From the NCBI RefSeq assembly GCF_033101155.1, contig NZ_JAWMPX010000009.1, positions 1 through 64,000 on the forward strand: a DNA stretch of 64,000 nucleotides. Reading direction: 5' to 3'. The notes under the pieces are model-generated. The model did no database searches. It saw only the letters and a list, made by a program, of their open reading frames with translations, and had not been told where the DNA came from. Below are positions 8,454 to 16,996 of the stretch, piece by piece (the first letter of the stretch is position 1; each line of letters begins with the position of its first letter). The stretch is from Tropicimonas sp033101155 (GTDB taxonomy: Bacteria > Pseudomonadota > Alphaproteobacteria > Rhodobacterales > Rhodobacteraceae). The translations under genes and the position numbers were made by a program.

Positions 8454-8834
8454 TCATGTTTCGTCCCGGCCTTCCAAACGCCCCTGTCGGGACGGGCTGC
8501 GTTGTGGCCCTGTCCCGAATCCTTCGAATGCGCCGAGAGACGGAGAGCACTCCTGTGTTGCCCGGTAGACCTGCACCGCCATTCGCAGGGCCACCCAGCA
8601 TTGATCCCGAGCCGTTGTGGTCCCGGCACCATGCATCCTGTCCGAGGGCCGCAACGGGCCCAACTCGCCGGTCAGAGCGGTCAAGTCGGAGCGCAGGATC
8701 GAAAACCTTTCTTCCGGATGCGTCAATTCGGAGCGGCTTTCAGACATGACGACCCTTTCCAGGATGTCCACCAACCCCCATATCTCGCAGAGCAACGCCG
8801 CCACCGTTTGCGGTCCTTCAACTTGCGCCGCCAT
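8454..8834 (-). CDS. Hypothetical protein upstream of the Crp/Fnr gene
   Basis: A 126-residue frame ending 10 bases before the Crp/Fnr start codon. From ATG 8834 it reads MAAQVEGPQTVAALLCEIWG, followed by a helix-rich segment with acidic and aliphatic residues (HPEERFSILRSDLTALTGEL) that looks like protein rather than noise. The last 25 residues are low in complexity. AAAAGGG lies seven bases before the ATG. I recognise no family. An overlapping plus-strand frame (8198-8749) has no start signal and looks worse. If real, this gene is co-transcribed with the regulator and could modulate it. Confidence 0.45.
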   Translation of the reverse strand: MAAQVEGPQTVAALLCEIWGLVDILERVVMSESRSELTHPEERFSILRSDLTALTGELGPLRPSDRMHGAGTTTARDQCWVALRMAVQVYRATQECSPSLGAFEGFGTGPQRSPSRQGRLEGRDET

Positions 8835-8973
8835 CTCAAGGCCCTTTTCAACCTGTCTCCGGTTTCGACTGCCGACATGACACCAGATGCCGGGGCCGCC
8901 GGGAAGTGAGTCACCGTGAGGGCAGGACCGGAACACGACCTTGACGGTCTCGTGAGCTCAAGAGGATCAGGCC

Positions 8974-10575
8974 TTGGAACTTTCGACATCGCTCCCCAGG
9001 GACATCATCGAGACGCAACTGAAGCGCATACTCGCCAGCCCGCATTTCGCCAATGCACCGCGCCTCTCCGATTTCCTGCGATTTGTTGTCGAGGAGAGCC
9101 TCGATGGTCGGGCGGAACGGATCAAGGGCTATACGATCGGCGTCGAGGTCTTTGAACGTCCAACCGATTTCAACCCCCAGATCGATACGATCGTGCGGGT
9201 CGAAGCCCGCGCTCTGCGCCAGAAACTGGACATTTACTACGCGCATGAAGGCGCCGAGGATCCCGTTCACATCATCCTGGCAAAAGGCTCTTACGAGCCT
9301 TCCTTTCATATCTCCTGGGAGGGGAACGCACCACAAGCGAGCGATCATCCCGACGCGGTCGAGCCAGCGTCAAAGCCCGGCATCGCTGTGCTGCCCTTTG
9401 ACGACTTCACCTGCGGAGGTCAAACATCCTGCTTTGCCGAAGCGTTGACGGAGGAAACGATAACGGACCTGTCGCGCTTCAGGGCGTTCTCGGTTTTCTC
9501 GCGCTCCACCACGGAAAAAGTGAAGAAGGACCGGTGGAGCGTGGCACAGATCTACGATGCCTTTCAGCCGGATTTCGTTGTGGAAGGCAGTGTTCGCAGG
9601 AGCGACGACACGGTCCGTATCACGGTCCATGTGGTCGATGCCGCGGAGGACCGGATCATCCTCACCAGCCATTTCAGCGATGCGACCACCCCACAAGATC
9701 TGTTCCAGGTGCAGGACGAGATGGCCGAACGCATCGCCGCGCGCATCGCCCAGGGCTGCCTGTCGCTTGGACCGCCCGCCCGGAAATCCGCCCGCGCGCG
9801 GCATGCCAGCTCCTGGGACACCTGTGCCGCCATCGCCGCGTATTACCGGTATGGACTCGATCTCGACCTTTCGCGCGGCCGGGATGTCAAGGACGGCCTT
9901 GAGCGCGCGGTCGAGACCGACCCCAGCTCGTCCAGTGCCCACGCATTGCTTTCCATGATTTTTGTGGACGAGCACAGGCAGTTGCTCGACCCCGGGCCCG
10001 GCCAAACCAGCCTCGACGCGGCGCTCACACAGGCCGAAATGGCGGTCGCCTGTGATCCTGACAACGCCGTCGCCTTTCAGGCACTGGCCGTTGCGCAGTT
10101 CCACCTCCGCGAGTTCGGGGCCTTCGCAAATGCGGCCCGGCATGCGCTGGAGTTGAACCCCGGTCATCCGGACATGTGCGCGACGATTGGCATGTGCCAT
10201 GCCCTGCGCGCGGATTGGGACAGGGCGTTTCCGCTTCTGGAACGCGCCATTTCGCTCAGTCCGCTCTGCCCGGGATGGTACCACCTCTTGCGCTCGCTGG
10301 GGCTCCTGATGACCGAAGGTCCGACGGCGGCGATTGCCGAACTGAGGGTGTCTGGCCTCACGAACCTGTTCTGGTACCACGCTTATATGAGCTGGTTCCA
10401 TGTCGAGGCCGGGGACATGGAAGCGGCGGCTGCAGAGATCGACGAACTGCGTGTTCTTCGACCGGATTTCGAAGCAACAGTGTATCGGAGGTTCGACGCG
10501 CTGTGCATGGAAGATGGTCTCGCGGAACGCGCGATCGCGGCATGGCGCAAGACCGGGATGCAGATCTCCAAATGA
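8974..10575 (+). CDS. TPR protein with N-terminal regulator-like domain
   Basis: A 533-residue protein starting at TTG 8974 behind AGAGGA. Residues 1-110 contain a block (TQLKRILASPHFANAPRLSD, then RIKGYTIGVEVFERP and FNPQIDTIVRVEARALRQKL) found at the start of many alphaproteobacterial adenylate-cyclase-like or TPR regulators. Residues about 130-260 resemble the FlgO-like domain of these proteins (IAVLPFDDF, then PDFVVEGSVRRSDDTVRITV). From about residue 290 to the end are TPR-type helical repeats (SSSAHALLSMIF, DNAVAFQALAVAQFHLREF, HPDMCATIGMCHALRADWDR). No transmembrane segment and no catalytic cyclase motif are visible. It is divergent from the regulator operon and probably has a signalling or adaptor role. 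Confidence 0.75.
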   Translation: MELSTSLPRDIIETQLKRILASPHFANAPRLSDFLRFVVEESLDGRAERIKGYTIGVEVFERPTDFNPQIDTIVRVEARALRQKLDIYYAHEGAEDPVHIILAKGSYEPSFHISWEGNAPQASDHPDAVEPASKPGIAVLPFDDFTCGGQTSCFAEALTEETITDLSRFRAFSVFSRSTTEKVKKDRWSVAQIYDAFQPDFVVEGSVRRSDDTVRITVHVVDAAEDRIILTSHFSDATTPQDLFQVQDEMAERIAARIAQGCLSLGPPARKSARARHASSWDTCAAIAAYYRYGLDLDLSRGRDVKDGLERAVETDPSSSSAHALLSMIFVDEHRQLLDPGPGQTSLDAALTQAEMAVACDPDNAVAFQALAVAQFHLREFGAFANAARHALELNPGHPDMCATIGMCHALRADWDRAFPLLERAISLSPLCPGWYHLLRSLGLLMTEGPTAAIAELRVSGLTNLFWYHAYMSWFHVEAGDMEAAAAEIDELRVLRPDFEATVYRRFDALCMEDGLAERAIAAWRKTGMQISK

Positions 10576-10597
10576 ACAGCCCGGGCGGATTGCGCGG

Positions 10598-10639
10598 ATT
10601 GACACGGGTCAATCGGATCCCGGACAGCTGCGGTAGACT
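10598..10639 (+). promoter_or_regulatory. Fnr-type promoter of the Hsp20 gene
   Basis: The perfect palindrome ATTGAC-ACGG-GTCAAT (10598-10613) matches the Fnr/FixK box. A -10-like hexamer TAGACT lies at 10634-10639, 21 bases after the 14-bp core. This puts the box centre at about -41 from a predicted start near 10646, the class II activator position. The Hsp20 ATG is at 10677. Confidence 0.7.
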
Positions 10640-10676
10640 CTCCCGCGAGGGCCGCCAAAGCAAAGGAGACCATGTC

Positions 10677-11162
10677 ATGACCCATCGTACCCTGTTTCCG
10701 ACAAACTGGCTGGGCCGCAAGGAACCTGCCGATGACCCCTTCCAGGCGCTGAAATCCCAGGTCGAGTCGCTGTTCGACTCCTTCGACGTCACCCCGGTGG
10801 CACCGCCAGACAGCTTCGACCTGCGTACCAATGTGAGTGAGACCGACAAGGAGATCCGCCTGACTGCCGAATTGCCCGGGCTGACCGACGAGGATGTCGA
10901 GGTCTCGGTCGTGGGCAACCGGATCTCGATCCAGGGCGAGAAGAAATCCGAGAAGGATGAGACTCGCGAAGAGGACGGCCGCCAGTTCCACCGCATTGAG
11001 CGCTCCTCGGGTGCATTCCAGCGCGTGCTGGCATTGCCATTCGAGATCGACCCTGAAGGCGTCGAAGCGGAGGTCCGGGACGGCGTTCTCACCGTTTCCC
11101 TGCCCAAACCCGAAGAGATCGTCGAGAAGACGCGGAAGATCCCGGTGTCCCATCATCACTGA
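10677..11162 (+). CDS. Hsp20/alpha-crystallin small heat shock protein
   Basis: A 161-residue small heat shock protein. The alpha-crystallin domain runs from about residue 50 (NVSETDKEIRLTAELPGLTD) to the end of the beta-sandwich, with the hallmark motif GVLTVSLPKPE near the C-terminus; the C-terminal tail carries the I-x-V anchor (KIPVSHHH). Small Hsps hold unfolding proteins for refolding by DnaK/DnaJ, and a CbpA-type DnaJ is encoded 3 kb away under the same kind of promoter. ATG 10677 is preceded by AAAGGAG. An ATG five bases upstream is followed at once by a stop and is not used. Confidence 0.93.
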   Translation: MTHRTLFPTNWLGRKEPADDPFQALKSQVESLFDSFDVTPVAPPDSFDLRTNVSETDKEIRLTAELPGLTDEDVEVSVVGNRISIQGEKKSEKDETREEDGRQFHRIERSSGAFQRVLALPFEIDPEGVEAEVRDGVLTVSLPKPEEIVEKTRKIPVSHHH

Positions 11163-11325
11163 GCTGCCGCAGCGGGGCGGCCATCCGGTCGCCCGCGTTC
11201 TACGCCGAAAAGTCCAGAACGGGCGATGCGCAGCAGGGAAAATCCCAGAAGATTGACCTGCACCACGACTTGAAAGCCGACCAATGAAAGGCAAGTAGAG
11301 AATACATCTTCATGGGAAGCCTGCC

Positions 11326-11931
11326 ATGCTCAATCTCTGCCCTTCCGAAGACCAGTTCGACGCGGGTGACGCTTTCACTGTCTACCAGATCGACATTGAA
11401 CGCCCAGAAGGTCTGATGACCTATACCGGGTGGACCTCACAAGGGCTCGAAAAACGCGCCCAGGACTACCGCCGCGAGGTCGGGCGACTGTTGAAGGGCG
11501 TTCCACATAACCGGGCTGGCGGATACCGGGCCATCCACCTCGCCTTGGCGGCGGCCATGCTCGAAGGCTGGTTTGCCTCGATCCGTATCGTGGCGGGCGC
11601 CAAGAATACCGAAGAAGCGCGCATGCTCGAACGGCAACGCGAAGCGCAGATACCCGCCGCGGCGCGCCTGAATGGCAGGAATACCGAGGCTTGCCGGGAG
11701 ACGTTTCGCCAGATTGTTGCGGAACATCTCTGTCGTCTGGGGCTGGACGAGGATAGTTTGCAAGCTGTGCTGCGAGACCTCCATATGTCTTGTGCCATCT
11801 CCCCTGGGGAGGCGGCGCACCACATCGAACCGCTCTCCCTGCCGCATCCTCCCGCACGGGACCGGAACAATGCGGTGCTACGGGCTCTGACTGGTCAAGG
11901 AACGGTGGATGCCGAACCTCAGCCCAGATAG
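11326..11931 (+). CDS. Hypothetical protein with possible GIY-YIG-like domain
   Basis: A 201-residue protein. Residues 17-35 read AFTVYQIDIERPEGLMTYTG, then WTSQGLEKRAQDYRRE. The pattern V-Y-x-I, Y-T-G-x-T and a following R is close to the GIY-YIG nuclease core (Y-I-G-x-T), and a later Glu-rich helix (ARMLERQREAQI) could supply the catalytic Glu. The middle residue of YIG is Thr here, and the spacing between the motifs is longer than usual. The C-terminal 60 residues show no domain. It stands alone, its last 13 bases overlapping the 3' end of convergent trkH. The nuclease call is tentative; that the frame is a gene is more certain. Confidence 0.6.
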   Translation: MLNLCPSEDQFDAGDAFTVYQIDIERPEGLMTYTGWTSQGLEKRAQDYRREVGRLLKGVPHNRAGGYRAIHLALAAAMLEGWFASIRIVAGAKNTEEARMLERQREAQIPAAARLNGRNTEACRETFRQIVAEHLCRLGLDEDSLQAVLRDLHMSCAISPGEAAHHIEPLSLPHPPARDRNNAVLRALTGQGTVDAEPQPR

Positions 11932-13250
11932 ATCTGACCTTCGGGGTAGCGCAGATGCGACCTGCTGCGCGTCGCCAGCAGGAACCCGAATGTGAGGGGG
12001 CCGACCCGGCCTGCAAACATCAGGACCATCACGACAGAACGTCCAAGCGTGTCCAGTTCGGCCGTCGCGCCACGGCTCAGGCCAACAGTGCCAAAGGCGG
12101 ACGCGATCTCGAAGGCGAGATCGAGGAAGTCCCCGTCATGCGAAATCGACACGATGAGAAGCGCGAACATGACCGTAAAGATGCTGACGCTGGTCAGCGC
12201 CAGGACCTTCAGGAGCTGATCCTGCCCGATGTGCCGGCCAAAGGCGCGCGGCGCGGGCGTGCGTTGGAAGAAGGACAGTGTTGCCAACAGCAACACCATC
12301 AGGGTCGTCACCTTTATTCCGCCAGCAGTCGATGAGCTGCCGCCACCGACGACCATCAGCACGATCATCATCAGGCTGGTCGCATCGTGGGTCTGCGACA
12401 GATCGAGCGTGCTGAACCCCGCCGTGCGCGGTGTGACCGCCTGGAACCAGCTCGCAACCAGCTTGTCCATTGTTGTCAGGGGGCCAAGCGTGCCCGGATT
12501 GCTCCATTCCAGCGCGGCGAAGCTGGCAAACCCCCAGAGCGTCAGGCCGAGCGTGCCCGTCAGCATCAGCTTGCTGTGCAGCGACAGGTGGCGCCAGCTA
12601 CGCCGATGGGCGAGTTCCTTGATAACCACGAGGCCGAGCCCGCCGACCACGAACAGCGCCGGTACCGTTGCATTGACGATCGGATCGGCCGCCCAGGCCG
12701 ACAGGCTGTCCGTACGCAGCGCGAACCCCGCGTTGCAGAAGGCCGAAACCGAATGGAATATGGCGAACCAGGCTCCGCGAAGAGGGCCGAGTTCTGGGAT
12801 GAAGACCAGCGACAAGACCAGCGCACCGAGGCTTTCGAAGAGAAGAGCAATCCGGGCAACGGCGCGGACCAGCGCTGGCAGGTTGTGTTCCGACTGCAGT
12901 TTCAGATCCTCGCGCAGGACCTGCCGCGACGACGCCCCGAGCCTGTGGCCGAGCGTGTTCAGGAGCAACACGGCAAATGTCATCAGGCCAAGCCCGCCTA
13001 CCTGGATGAGCGCAAGGATGACGACCTGTCCGAACACGGAAAAGCCGCTGCCGGTATCGACAAGTGCAAGCCCGGTAACGGTGACCGCAGAGGTGGCGGT
13101 GAAGACGGCCTGCATGAGAGAGATCGGCCCCGTCGTGCTGATCGGGAGCGACAGCAGCAGGCTCCCGCATATAATCAGCGCGAGGTACAGTGATGCCAGG
13201 AGGATTGGCGGGGACAGGACGGGACGTCCATGGCCGAACAGCCGCCCCAT
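11919..13250 (-). CDS. trkH: TrkH-family potassium uptake protein
   Basis: A 443-residue integral membrane protein with about ten hydrophobic segments and the four half-P-loop repeats of Trk/Ktr/HKT channels: the filter-like turns TATSAVTVTGLALVDT, HSVSAFCNAGFAL, VTPRTAGFSTLDL and ASAFGTVGLSRG each carry the conserved central Gly region. It moves K+ with a cytoplasmic NAD-binding TrkA subunit, which is encoded directly upstream with one base between stop and start. The shorter length and this pairing are nearer to KtrB than to E. coli TrkH. Start ATG 13250 removes 33 residues of unlikely leader. The gene is probably the last of a dnaJ-cbpM-trkA-trkH transcript. Confidence 0.9.
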   Translation of the reverse strand: MGRLFGHGRPVLSPPILLASLYLALIICGSLLLSLPISTTGPISLMQAVFTATSAVTVTGLALVDTGSGFSVFGQVVILALIQVGGLGLMTFAVLLLNTLGHRLGASSRQVLREDLKLQSEHNLPALVRAVARIALLFESLGALVLSLVFIPELGPLRGAWFAIFHSVSAFCNAGFALRTDSLSAWAADPIVNATVPALFVVGGLGLVVIKELAHRRSWRHLSLHSKLMLTGTLGLTLWGFASFAALEWSNPGTLGPLTTMDKLVASWFQAVTPRTAGFSTLDLSQTHDATSLMMIVLMVVGGGSSSTAGGIKVTTLMVLLLATLSFFQRTPAPRAFGRHIGQDQLLKVLALTSVSIFTVMFALLIVSISHDGDFLDLAFEIASAFGTVGLSRGATAELDTLGRSVVMVLMFAGRVGPLTFGFLLATRSRSHLRYPEGQIYLG

Positions 13251-13251
13251 G

Positions 13252-13914
13252 TCAGAGCTGCGCCGCGAAGTTGCGCAGGTCGTCGCGCCGGCCGAGCAAC
13301 AGCATCCTGTCCTTCTCGGCCAGCCTACAGCCCGTGGCCCCGTCGCCACGGAACTCGGTGCCGCGCATCACGCCCAGGCAGCGCAGCCTGTGCCGCGCCT
13401 CCAGTTGCAACTCCGCGAGATCCCGCTCAAGGAACCCGGGAGGGATTTGCAGGTTCACGATGTGAAACCCGTTGCCAAGGCTAAGATAGTCCCGAATGTC
13501 AGGCGTGTTCAGCATCTGCGCGACATGGGTGCCGACTTCCTCCTCGGGCTGCACGACGCGATCCGCGCCCAGCTTGCTGAGGATACGGTGATGCGCGCGG
13601 CTGTTTGCCTTGGCCCAGATCTTGGGCACACCGAGCATCTTGGCATTCATCGTCGCCAGCACATTGGCCTCGAGTTCCTCGCCGATGGCGATGACAACCA
13701 CTGCACATTCACCGACTCCGGCCTCGCGCAGTGCGTCCTCGTCGCGCGCATCCGCGATGATCGCCCGGTCCAGGCGCTCGGCCAGGGCCGATACCCGTTG
13801 CTCCGAGATGTCGATTCCGATGACGGGATTTCCGAAATGGGCAAGCTCCCGGGCAACGGCAGCCCCGAAAGTTCCAAGGCCGACAACGGCGAATTCGCGC
13901 CTGGCGTTGGGCAT
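13252..13914 (-). CDS. trkA: TrkA/KtrA-family potassium channel regulatory subunit
   Basis: A 220-residue cytoplasmic protein with an RCK-N Rossmann domain (EFAVVGLGTFGAAVARELAHFG; Gly-rich NAD/ATP loop; acidic residue at the end of strand 2 in GIDISEQRV; DARDEDALREAGV) and an RCK-C domain from about residue 135 (FHIVNLQIPPGFLERDLAELQ). Single-RCK length fits KtrA-type gating rings. It gates the adjacent TrkH/KtrB-like pore in response to nucleotides. GGAGGAGAAA precedes ATG 13914. It follows cbpM by 38 bases, which links K+ uptake to a chaperone operon. Confidence 0.92.
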   Translation of the reverse strand: MPNARREFAVVGLGTFGAAVARELAHFGNPVIGIDISEQRVSALAERLDRAIIADARDEDALREAGVGECAVVVIAIGEELEANVLATMNAKMLGVPKIWAKANSRAHHRILSKLGADRVVQPEEEVGTHVAQMLNTPDIRDYLSLGNGFHIVNLQIPPGFLERDLAELQLEARHRLRCLGVMRGTEFRGDGATGCRLAEKDRMLLLGRRDDLRNFAAQL

Positions 13915-13952
13915 TTTCTCCTCCGACGGTTTGGATCACGATACCGCGTTCG

Positions 13953-14300
13953 TCATCCCTTGCGTGCCTGGTCCAAAGCCACGACGACGTCGCGCTGCGT
14001 GTCCGGAGGAAGCGTCTCGATCGCCTTCACGACTGCGCGCAGTTCCGCACGAGCGCCATGCAACTGGTCGACAAGCCCCATGACCATTGCGAGCGTTTCG
14101 TCCCGGATTTCGAAGCAGTCGCAAAGCTCGCAGGCAAGGCGCAGCCTTGCGACGTCCACCTGCCGGAACGCGACCTCCTCGGGTTGCTCCGGCACATGCA
14201 CCGGCACGATGATCTCGGCCTCGATGAACTCCACGAGGCGGACGGGATCGAGCCCCGACACATCCGCGATAACCTGCTGTCGGGTGAAAGTCTCGGTCAT
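13953..14300 (-). CDS. cbpM: Chaperone modulator CbpM (MerR-like)
   Basis: A 115-residue protein. It begins MTETFTRQQVIADVSGLDPV with the helix LVEFIEAEIIVPV, resembling the MerR-type fold of CbpM, followed by a long helical part (RLACELCDCFEIRDETLAMV). CbpM binds the J-domain of CbpA and inhibits it. Start and stop codons of the cbpA-like gene and this gene overlap by four bases (ATGA), the usual cbpA-cbpM arrangement, which supports the call more than residue identity alone. Confidence 0.85.
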   Translation of the reverse strand: MTETFTRQQVIADVSGLDPVRLVEFIEAEIIVPVHVPEQPEEVAFRQVDVARLRLACELCDCFEIRDETLAMVMGLVDQLHGARAELRAVVKAIETLPPDTQRDVVVALDQARKG

Positions 14301-15226
14301 GATGTCATCCCCTTTCGTGGGTCATGGTCACGACCCTTGCGCCATGTCTCCATGAATGCCGCCAATTCGTCATCGACCTTCGGCGGCGAGACGATCCTGA
14401 GTTCCACCAACTGGTCCCCGCACGTCTCGCGACCCCTTGGTGCGATTCCGCGCCCGCGCAGGCGCAGAACCTGCCCGCTGCTGGCGCCCGGGGGGATCGT
14501 CAGGCTGACATTTCCCGAGATCGTCGGCACCTCGACTTTGCCGCCCAGCACGGCCTCGTCCAGCGTGATCGGCAGGACCATTCGGATCGTGTCGCCGTCT
14601 CGGGAAAAGACCTTGTGAGGGGCGATCGAGACTGTAACCAGCGCATCACCCGGCTGCCCTTTGCCGATCGGCGGGTCACCCTTGCCGCGCAATCGGATCG
14701 TCTGTCCGTCCGCGATGCCGCGCGGGATCTGTACCGCGAGCGCCGCGCCGTCGGGCAGGGTGATCCGGGTCGCCCCGCCAAGGGCCGCATCGAGGAACGG
14801 CACCTGCAACCGATAGCGGACGTTCCGCCCGTCCGCATGCATGCCGTGCACGTGATCATGGCCAGTCCCACGGGCGCCGCGACCAGCGCGCATGTAATCG
14901 GAAAAGAAATCGGAGAGATCTTCGAAGTCGTCGAAGCGTTGCCCCTGGCGATAGGGGTTGTCCGGCGCGTCGGCGTAGGAGTTGTAGTAGTTCCGCTGGG
15001 CCGTTTCCTGCCCCTGGGCGTCGATCTCGCCCCGGTCGAAACGCGCACGGGTTTCGGGATCTTTCAGAAGGTCATAGGCCGCAGAGGCGCTTTTGAACCG
15101 TTCCTCTCCGGCAGCATCGCCGGGATTGAGGTCCGGGTGGGTCTCCTTGACGATCCTGCGATAGGCTTTCTTGATCTCGGCGGCGCTCGCCGTCCTGCTC
15201 ACGCCAAGGGCTTCATACGGATCCAT
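14297..15226 (-). CDS. cbpA: DnaJ-family co-chaperone (CbpA-like)
   Basis: A 309-residue J-protein. The J-domain occupies residues 2-68 with the HPD tripeptide in KETHPDLNPGD and helix II KKAYRRIV. A Gly/Ser-poor linker follows, then two DnaJ C-terminal substrate-binding barrels (DAALGGATRITLPDGAAL; LDEAVLGGKVEVPTISG). There is no CxxCxGxG zinc domain, so it is CbpA-like and not classical DnaJ. ATG 15226 follows GGGGAG; a GTG four codons upstream is less well placed. An Fnr-type box with a -10 lies about 100 bases upstream, so the operon is probably induced at low oxygen. It stimulates DnaK ATPase together with the nearby Hsp20. Confidence 0.92.
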   Translation of the reverse strand: MDPYEALGVSRTASAAEIKKAYRRIVKETHPDLNPGDAAGEERFKSASAAYDLLKDPETRARFDRGEIDAQGQETAQRNYYNSYADAPDNPYRQGQRFDDFEDLSDFFSDYMRAGRGARGTGHDHVHGMHADGRNVRYRLQVPFLDAALGGATRITLPDGAALAVQIPRGIADGQTIRLRGKGDPPIGKGQPGDALVTVSIAPHKVFSRDGDTIRMVLPITLDEAVLGGKVEVPTISGNVSLTIPPGASSGQVLRLRGRGIAPRGRETCGDQLVELRIVSPPKVDDELAAFMETWRKGRDHDPRKGMTS

Positions 15227-15298
15227 CGAACTCCCCACTTTCCGAGCAGAACCGGGCGTCAGAGGTCCGGCTGCCGCGTTCGGCGCATGCTCACAACC

Positions 15299-15340
15299 AG
15301 TCTACCGCCCAACGCCGTTCCGCAGATTGATCCCGGTCAA
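15299..15340 (-). promoter_or_regulatory. Fnr-type promoter of the cbpA-cbpM-trkA-trkH operon
   Basis: The box TTGAT-CCCG-GTCAA occupies 15327-15340. Read leftwards, TAGACT (complement of 15299-15304) lies 22 bases beyond it, giving a predicted start near 15292 and a box centre at about -41.5. The hexamer and its GG prefix are the same as in the Hsp20 promoter. Rightwards, a weaker TATCGT at 15362-15367 could also serve the gene at 15503. Confidence 0.7.
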
Positions 15341-15502
15341 GATGCAAACGCATCCGGGGCGTATCGTTGTCGCGCAAGCGGCGTCTGGCAGGAAAGCGAA
15401 GGACTCCGGTGATGGGTTCGACGACGGGACCGAAACCGGAGAAGACGCCACTCGGTACGTTCCACGCGCTGCGGGCTGGTCTCATGTGAAAGGATGGAAA
15501 GA

Positions 15503-16003
15503 ATGGCAGTGTCAGACACATCGTATCATCGTTCGGCGCATGCCCGTTTCTCCGGACGCGCCCTTGCCGTCTTCGGCGTCAGCACCAGCTCCCTGATGAT
15601 GCTGATCAGCGGCGTGATCCTCTATGTCGCCCCTCGGGGGAGGGTCGCACAGCAGATCGACTGGGAGTTGCTCTTCCTCGGTCGGGAGGGATGGGAAGGT
15701 CTGCACATCGCCGCCAGCCTTGTCTTCACCGGGTTCGTGCTGTGGCATCTCCTCATCCACCTCAAAGTCTTGTCGAACCTGCTCGGCGGCACGCCTGCCC
15801 ATCCCCGAGGGCACCGCCGGGAGGCTTGGGTTGCGCTTGGGGTCGTCAGTTTCATCTGCTTCACCGCACTTGCCATGTGGCCACCGTCGAGCTGGGTGAT
15901 TCAGGGGAATGACTATTTCAAACGGACCTATTGGGAACCGGCCAGTGGCGTGGTCGGGCTTGGGCATCAGAACCGGCAAGGGTCTGGTCAGATTTCCCGG
16001 TAG
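15503..16003 (+). CDS. Small b-type cytochrome-like membrane protein (DUF4405)
   Basis: A 166-residue membrane protein with about three to four hydrophobic helices (VFGVSTSSLMMLISGVILYV; LHIAASLVFTGFVLWHLLIH; AWVALGVVSFICFTALAMW). Histidines in HIAAS and WHLLIH lie one helical face apart, as in the haem-binding helices of DUF4405 and cytochrome b561-like proteins, so haem binding is plausible. ATG 15503 was preferred over ATG 15494 because AAAGGA sits at a workable distance. It lies in the Fnr-box cluster and may take part in anaerobic electron transfer, but no partner is visible. Confidence 0.7.
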   Translation: MAVSDTSYHRSAHARFSGRALAVFGVSTSSLMMLISGVILYVAPRGRVAQQIDWELLFLGREGWEGLHIAASLVFTGFVLWHLLIHLKVLSNLLGGTPAHPRGHRREAWVALGVVSFICFTALAMWPPSSWVIQGNDYFKRTYWEPASGVVGLGHQNRQGSGQISR

Positions 16004-16060
16004 GCCGGGTCACTCCGAGGAACACCGGCCTGCGAGCCCCCTCCGGTTCCGGTGAGCAGA

Positions 16061-16102
16061 TTGACGGCCGTCAACAGCTGGTACCCGCCGCCATGGTAGC
16101 TC
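16061..16102 (+). promoter_or_regulatory. Fnr-type promoter of the ZIP-Usp operon
   Basis: The perfect palindrome TTGAC-GGCC-GTCAA spans 16061-16074. A -10-like TAGCTC at 16097-16102, again with a GG prefix, follows after 22 bases. The predicted start is near 16109, leaving a 128-base leader before the ZIP gene at 16238. Confidence 0.65.
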
Positions 16103-16237
16103 TGGTTACAGGCGTTTGGGGTGAGAAACTGAACGGAGCCACCTGCAGCAACCGCGTCGTTACGCGTCGCCAGCCGATCGGCGATGAGACAGCGAGGTGG
16201 TTTCGACCGAAGGACGCCAAAGAAAGGTTGAGGCAAA

Positions 16238-16969
16238 ATGGGTCCTGATGTCCCTCTGTCTGTCCTTGCGGGCCTTCTTGCCGCGACGGTGACCACGGCG
16301 GGAATTCTGGTGGTCCGGCGCTGTGGCGACTGGGGCCCCCGGAACACGACCTATTTCGCCAGCTTTGCTGCCGGCGTGCTGATTTCGGTCGCCTTCCTGC
16401 ACATCGTTCCCAGAAGCCTCGCACTGGCGCCGGATGCGCCAATCTACCTTCTGGCCGGCTACCTGTCAGTCTATCTGCTGAACCGGTTGCTTTCGACCAA
16501 GATCTGCGACCGGCTCGGGTCTCCCGCCTTTTCCATCGGTCTCATCCCGTTGCTCGGCATCGGTTTCCACTCCTTCATCGACGGGGTCGTCTATTCGATC
16601 GCCTTCAGGGTGAGTGACGTTACCGGTGTGCTGACGGCGATCGGGATGATCCTGCACGAGTTCCCCGAGGGGGTCGTGACATATGTCCTGCTTCTCAAGG
16701 GCGGCTTTCGAGAAAGGACGGCATTCTGGCTGGCCTTCGCCGCGGCGGCCGTCACGACACCCCTCGGCGCGATGTCTTCGCTGGCATGGGTGGGCGCACA
16801 GACGCCTGTCGAGCTGGGGCGGCTGCTGGCGCTCTCGGCTGGCGCGCTCTTCTATGTTGGCGCGTCTCACCTGCTTCCGATCGCAGATCGCGAACCCCGG
16901 AAATACAGCTTCCTACTGGTCGGCGCCGGCGTGGCGACCGCAGTCGGAATCGTCGCAACCAAGGCCTGA
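16238..16969 (+). CDS. ZIP-family metal transporter
   Basis: A 243-residue polytopic protein with about eight hydrophobic segments. The two metal-site helices are plain: HSFIDGVVYSIAF in TM4 and HEFPEG in TM5, the H-x-x-x-D/G and H-E-x-P-E-G signatures of ZIP transporters, and a further HIVPRSL in TM2. ZIP proteins import Zn2+, Fe2+ or Mn2+. The cytosolic loop is short and lacks a His-rich stretch. It is the first gene behind an Fnr-type box and is followed by a universal stress protein after 27 bases, so metal import appears linked to low-oxygen stress. Confidence 0.9.
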   Translation: MGPDVPLSVLAGLLAATVTTAGILVVRRCGDWGPRNTTYFASFAAGVLISVAFLHIVPRSLALAPDAPIYLLAGYLSVYLLNRLLSTKICDRLGSPAFSIGLIPLLGIGFHSFIDGVVYSIAFRVSDVTGVLTAIGMILHEFPEGVVTYVLLLKGGFRERTAFWLAFAAAAVTTPLGAMSSLAWVGAQTPVELGRLLALSAGALFYVGASHLLPIADREPRKYSFLLVGAGVATAVGIVATKA

Positions 16970-16996
16970 GGCCTTGCCCAGAAAAGGAGACAAACG

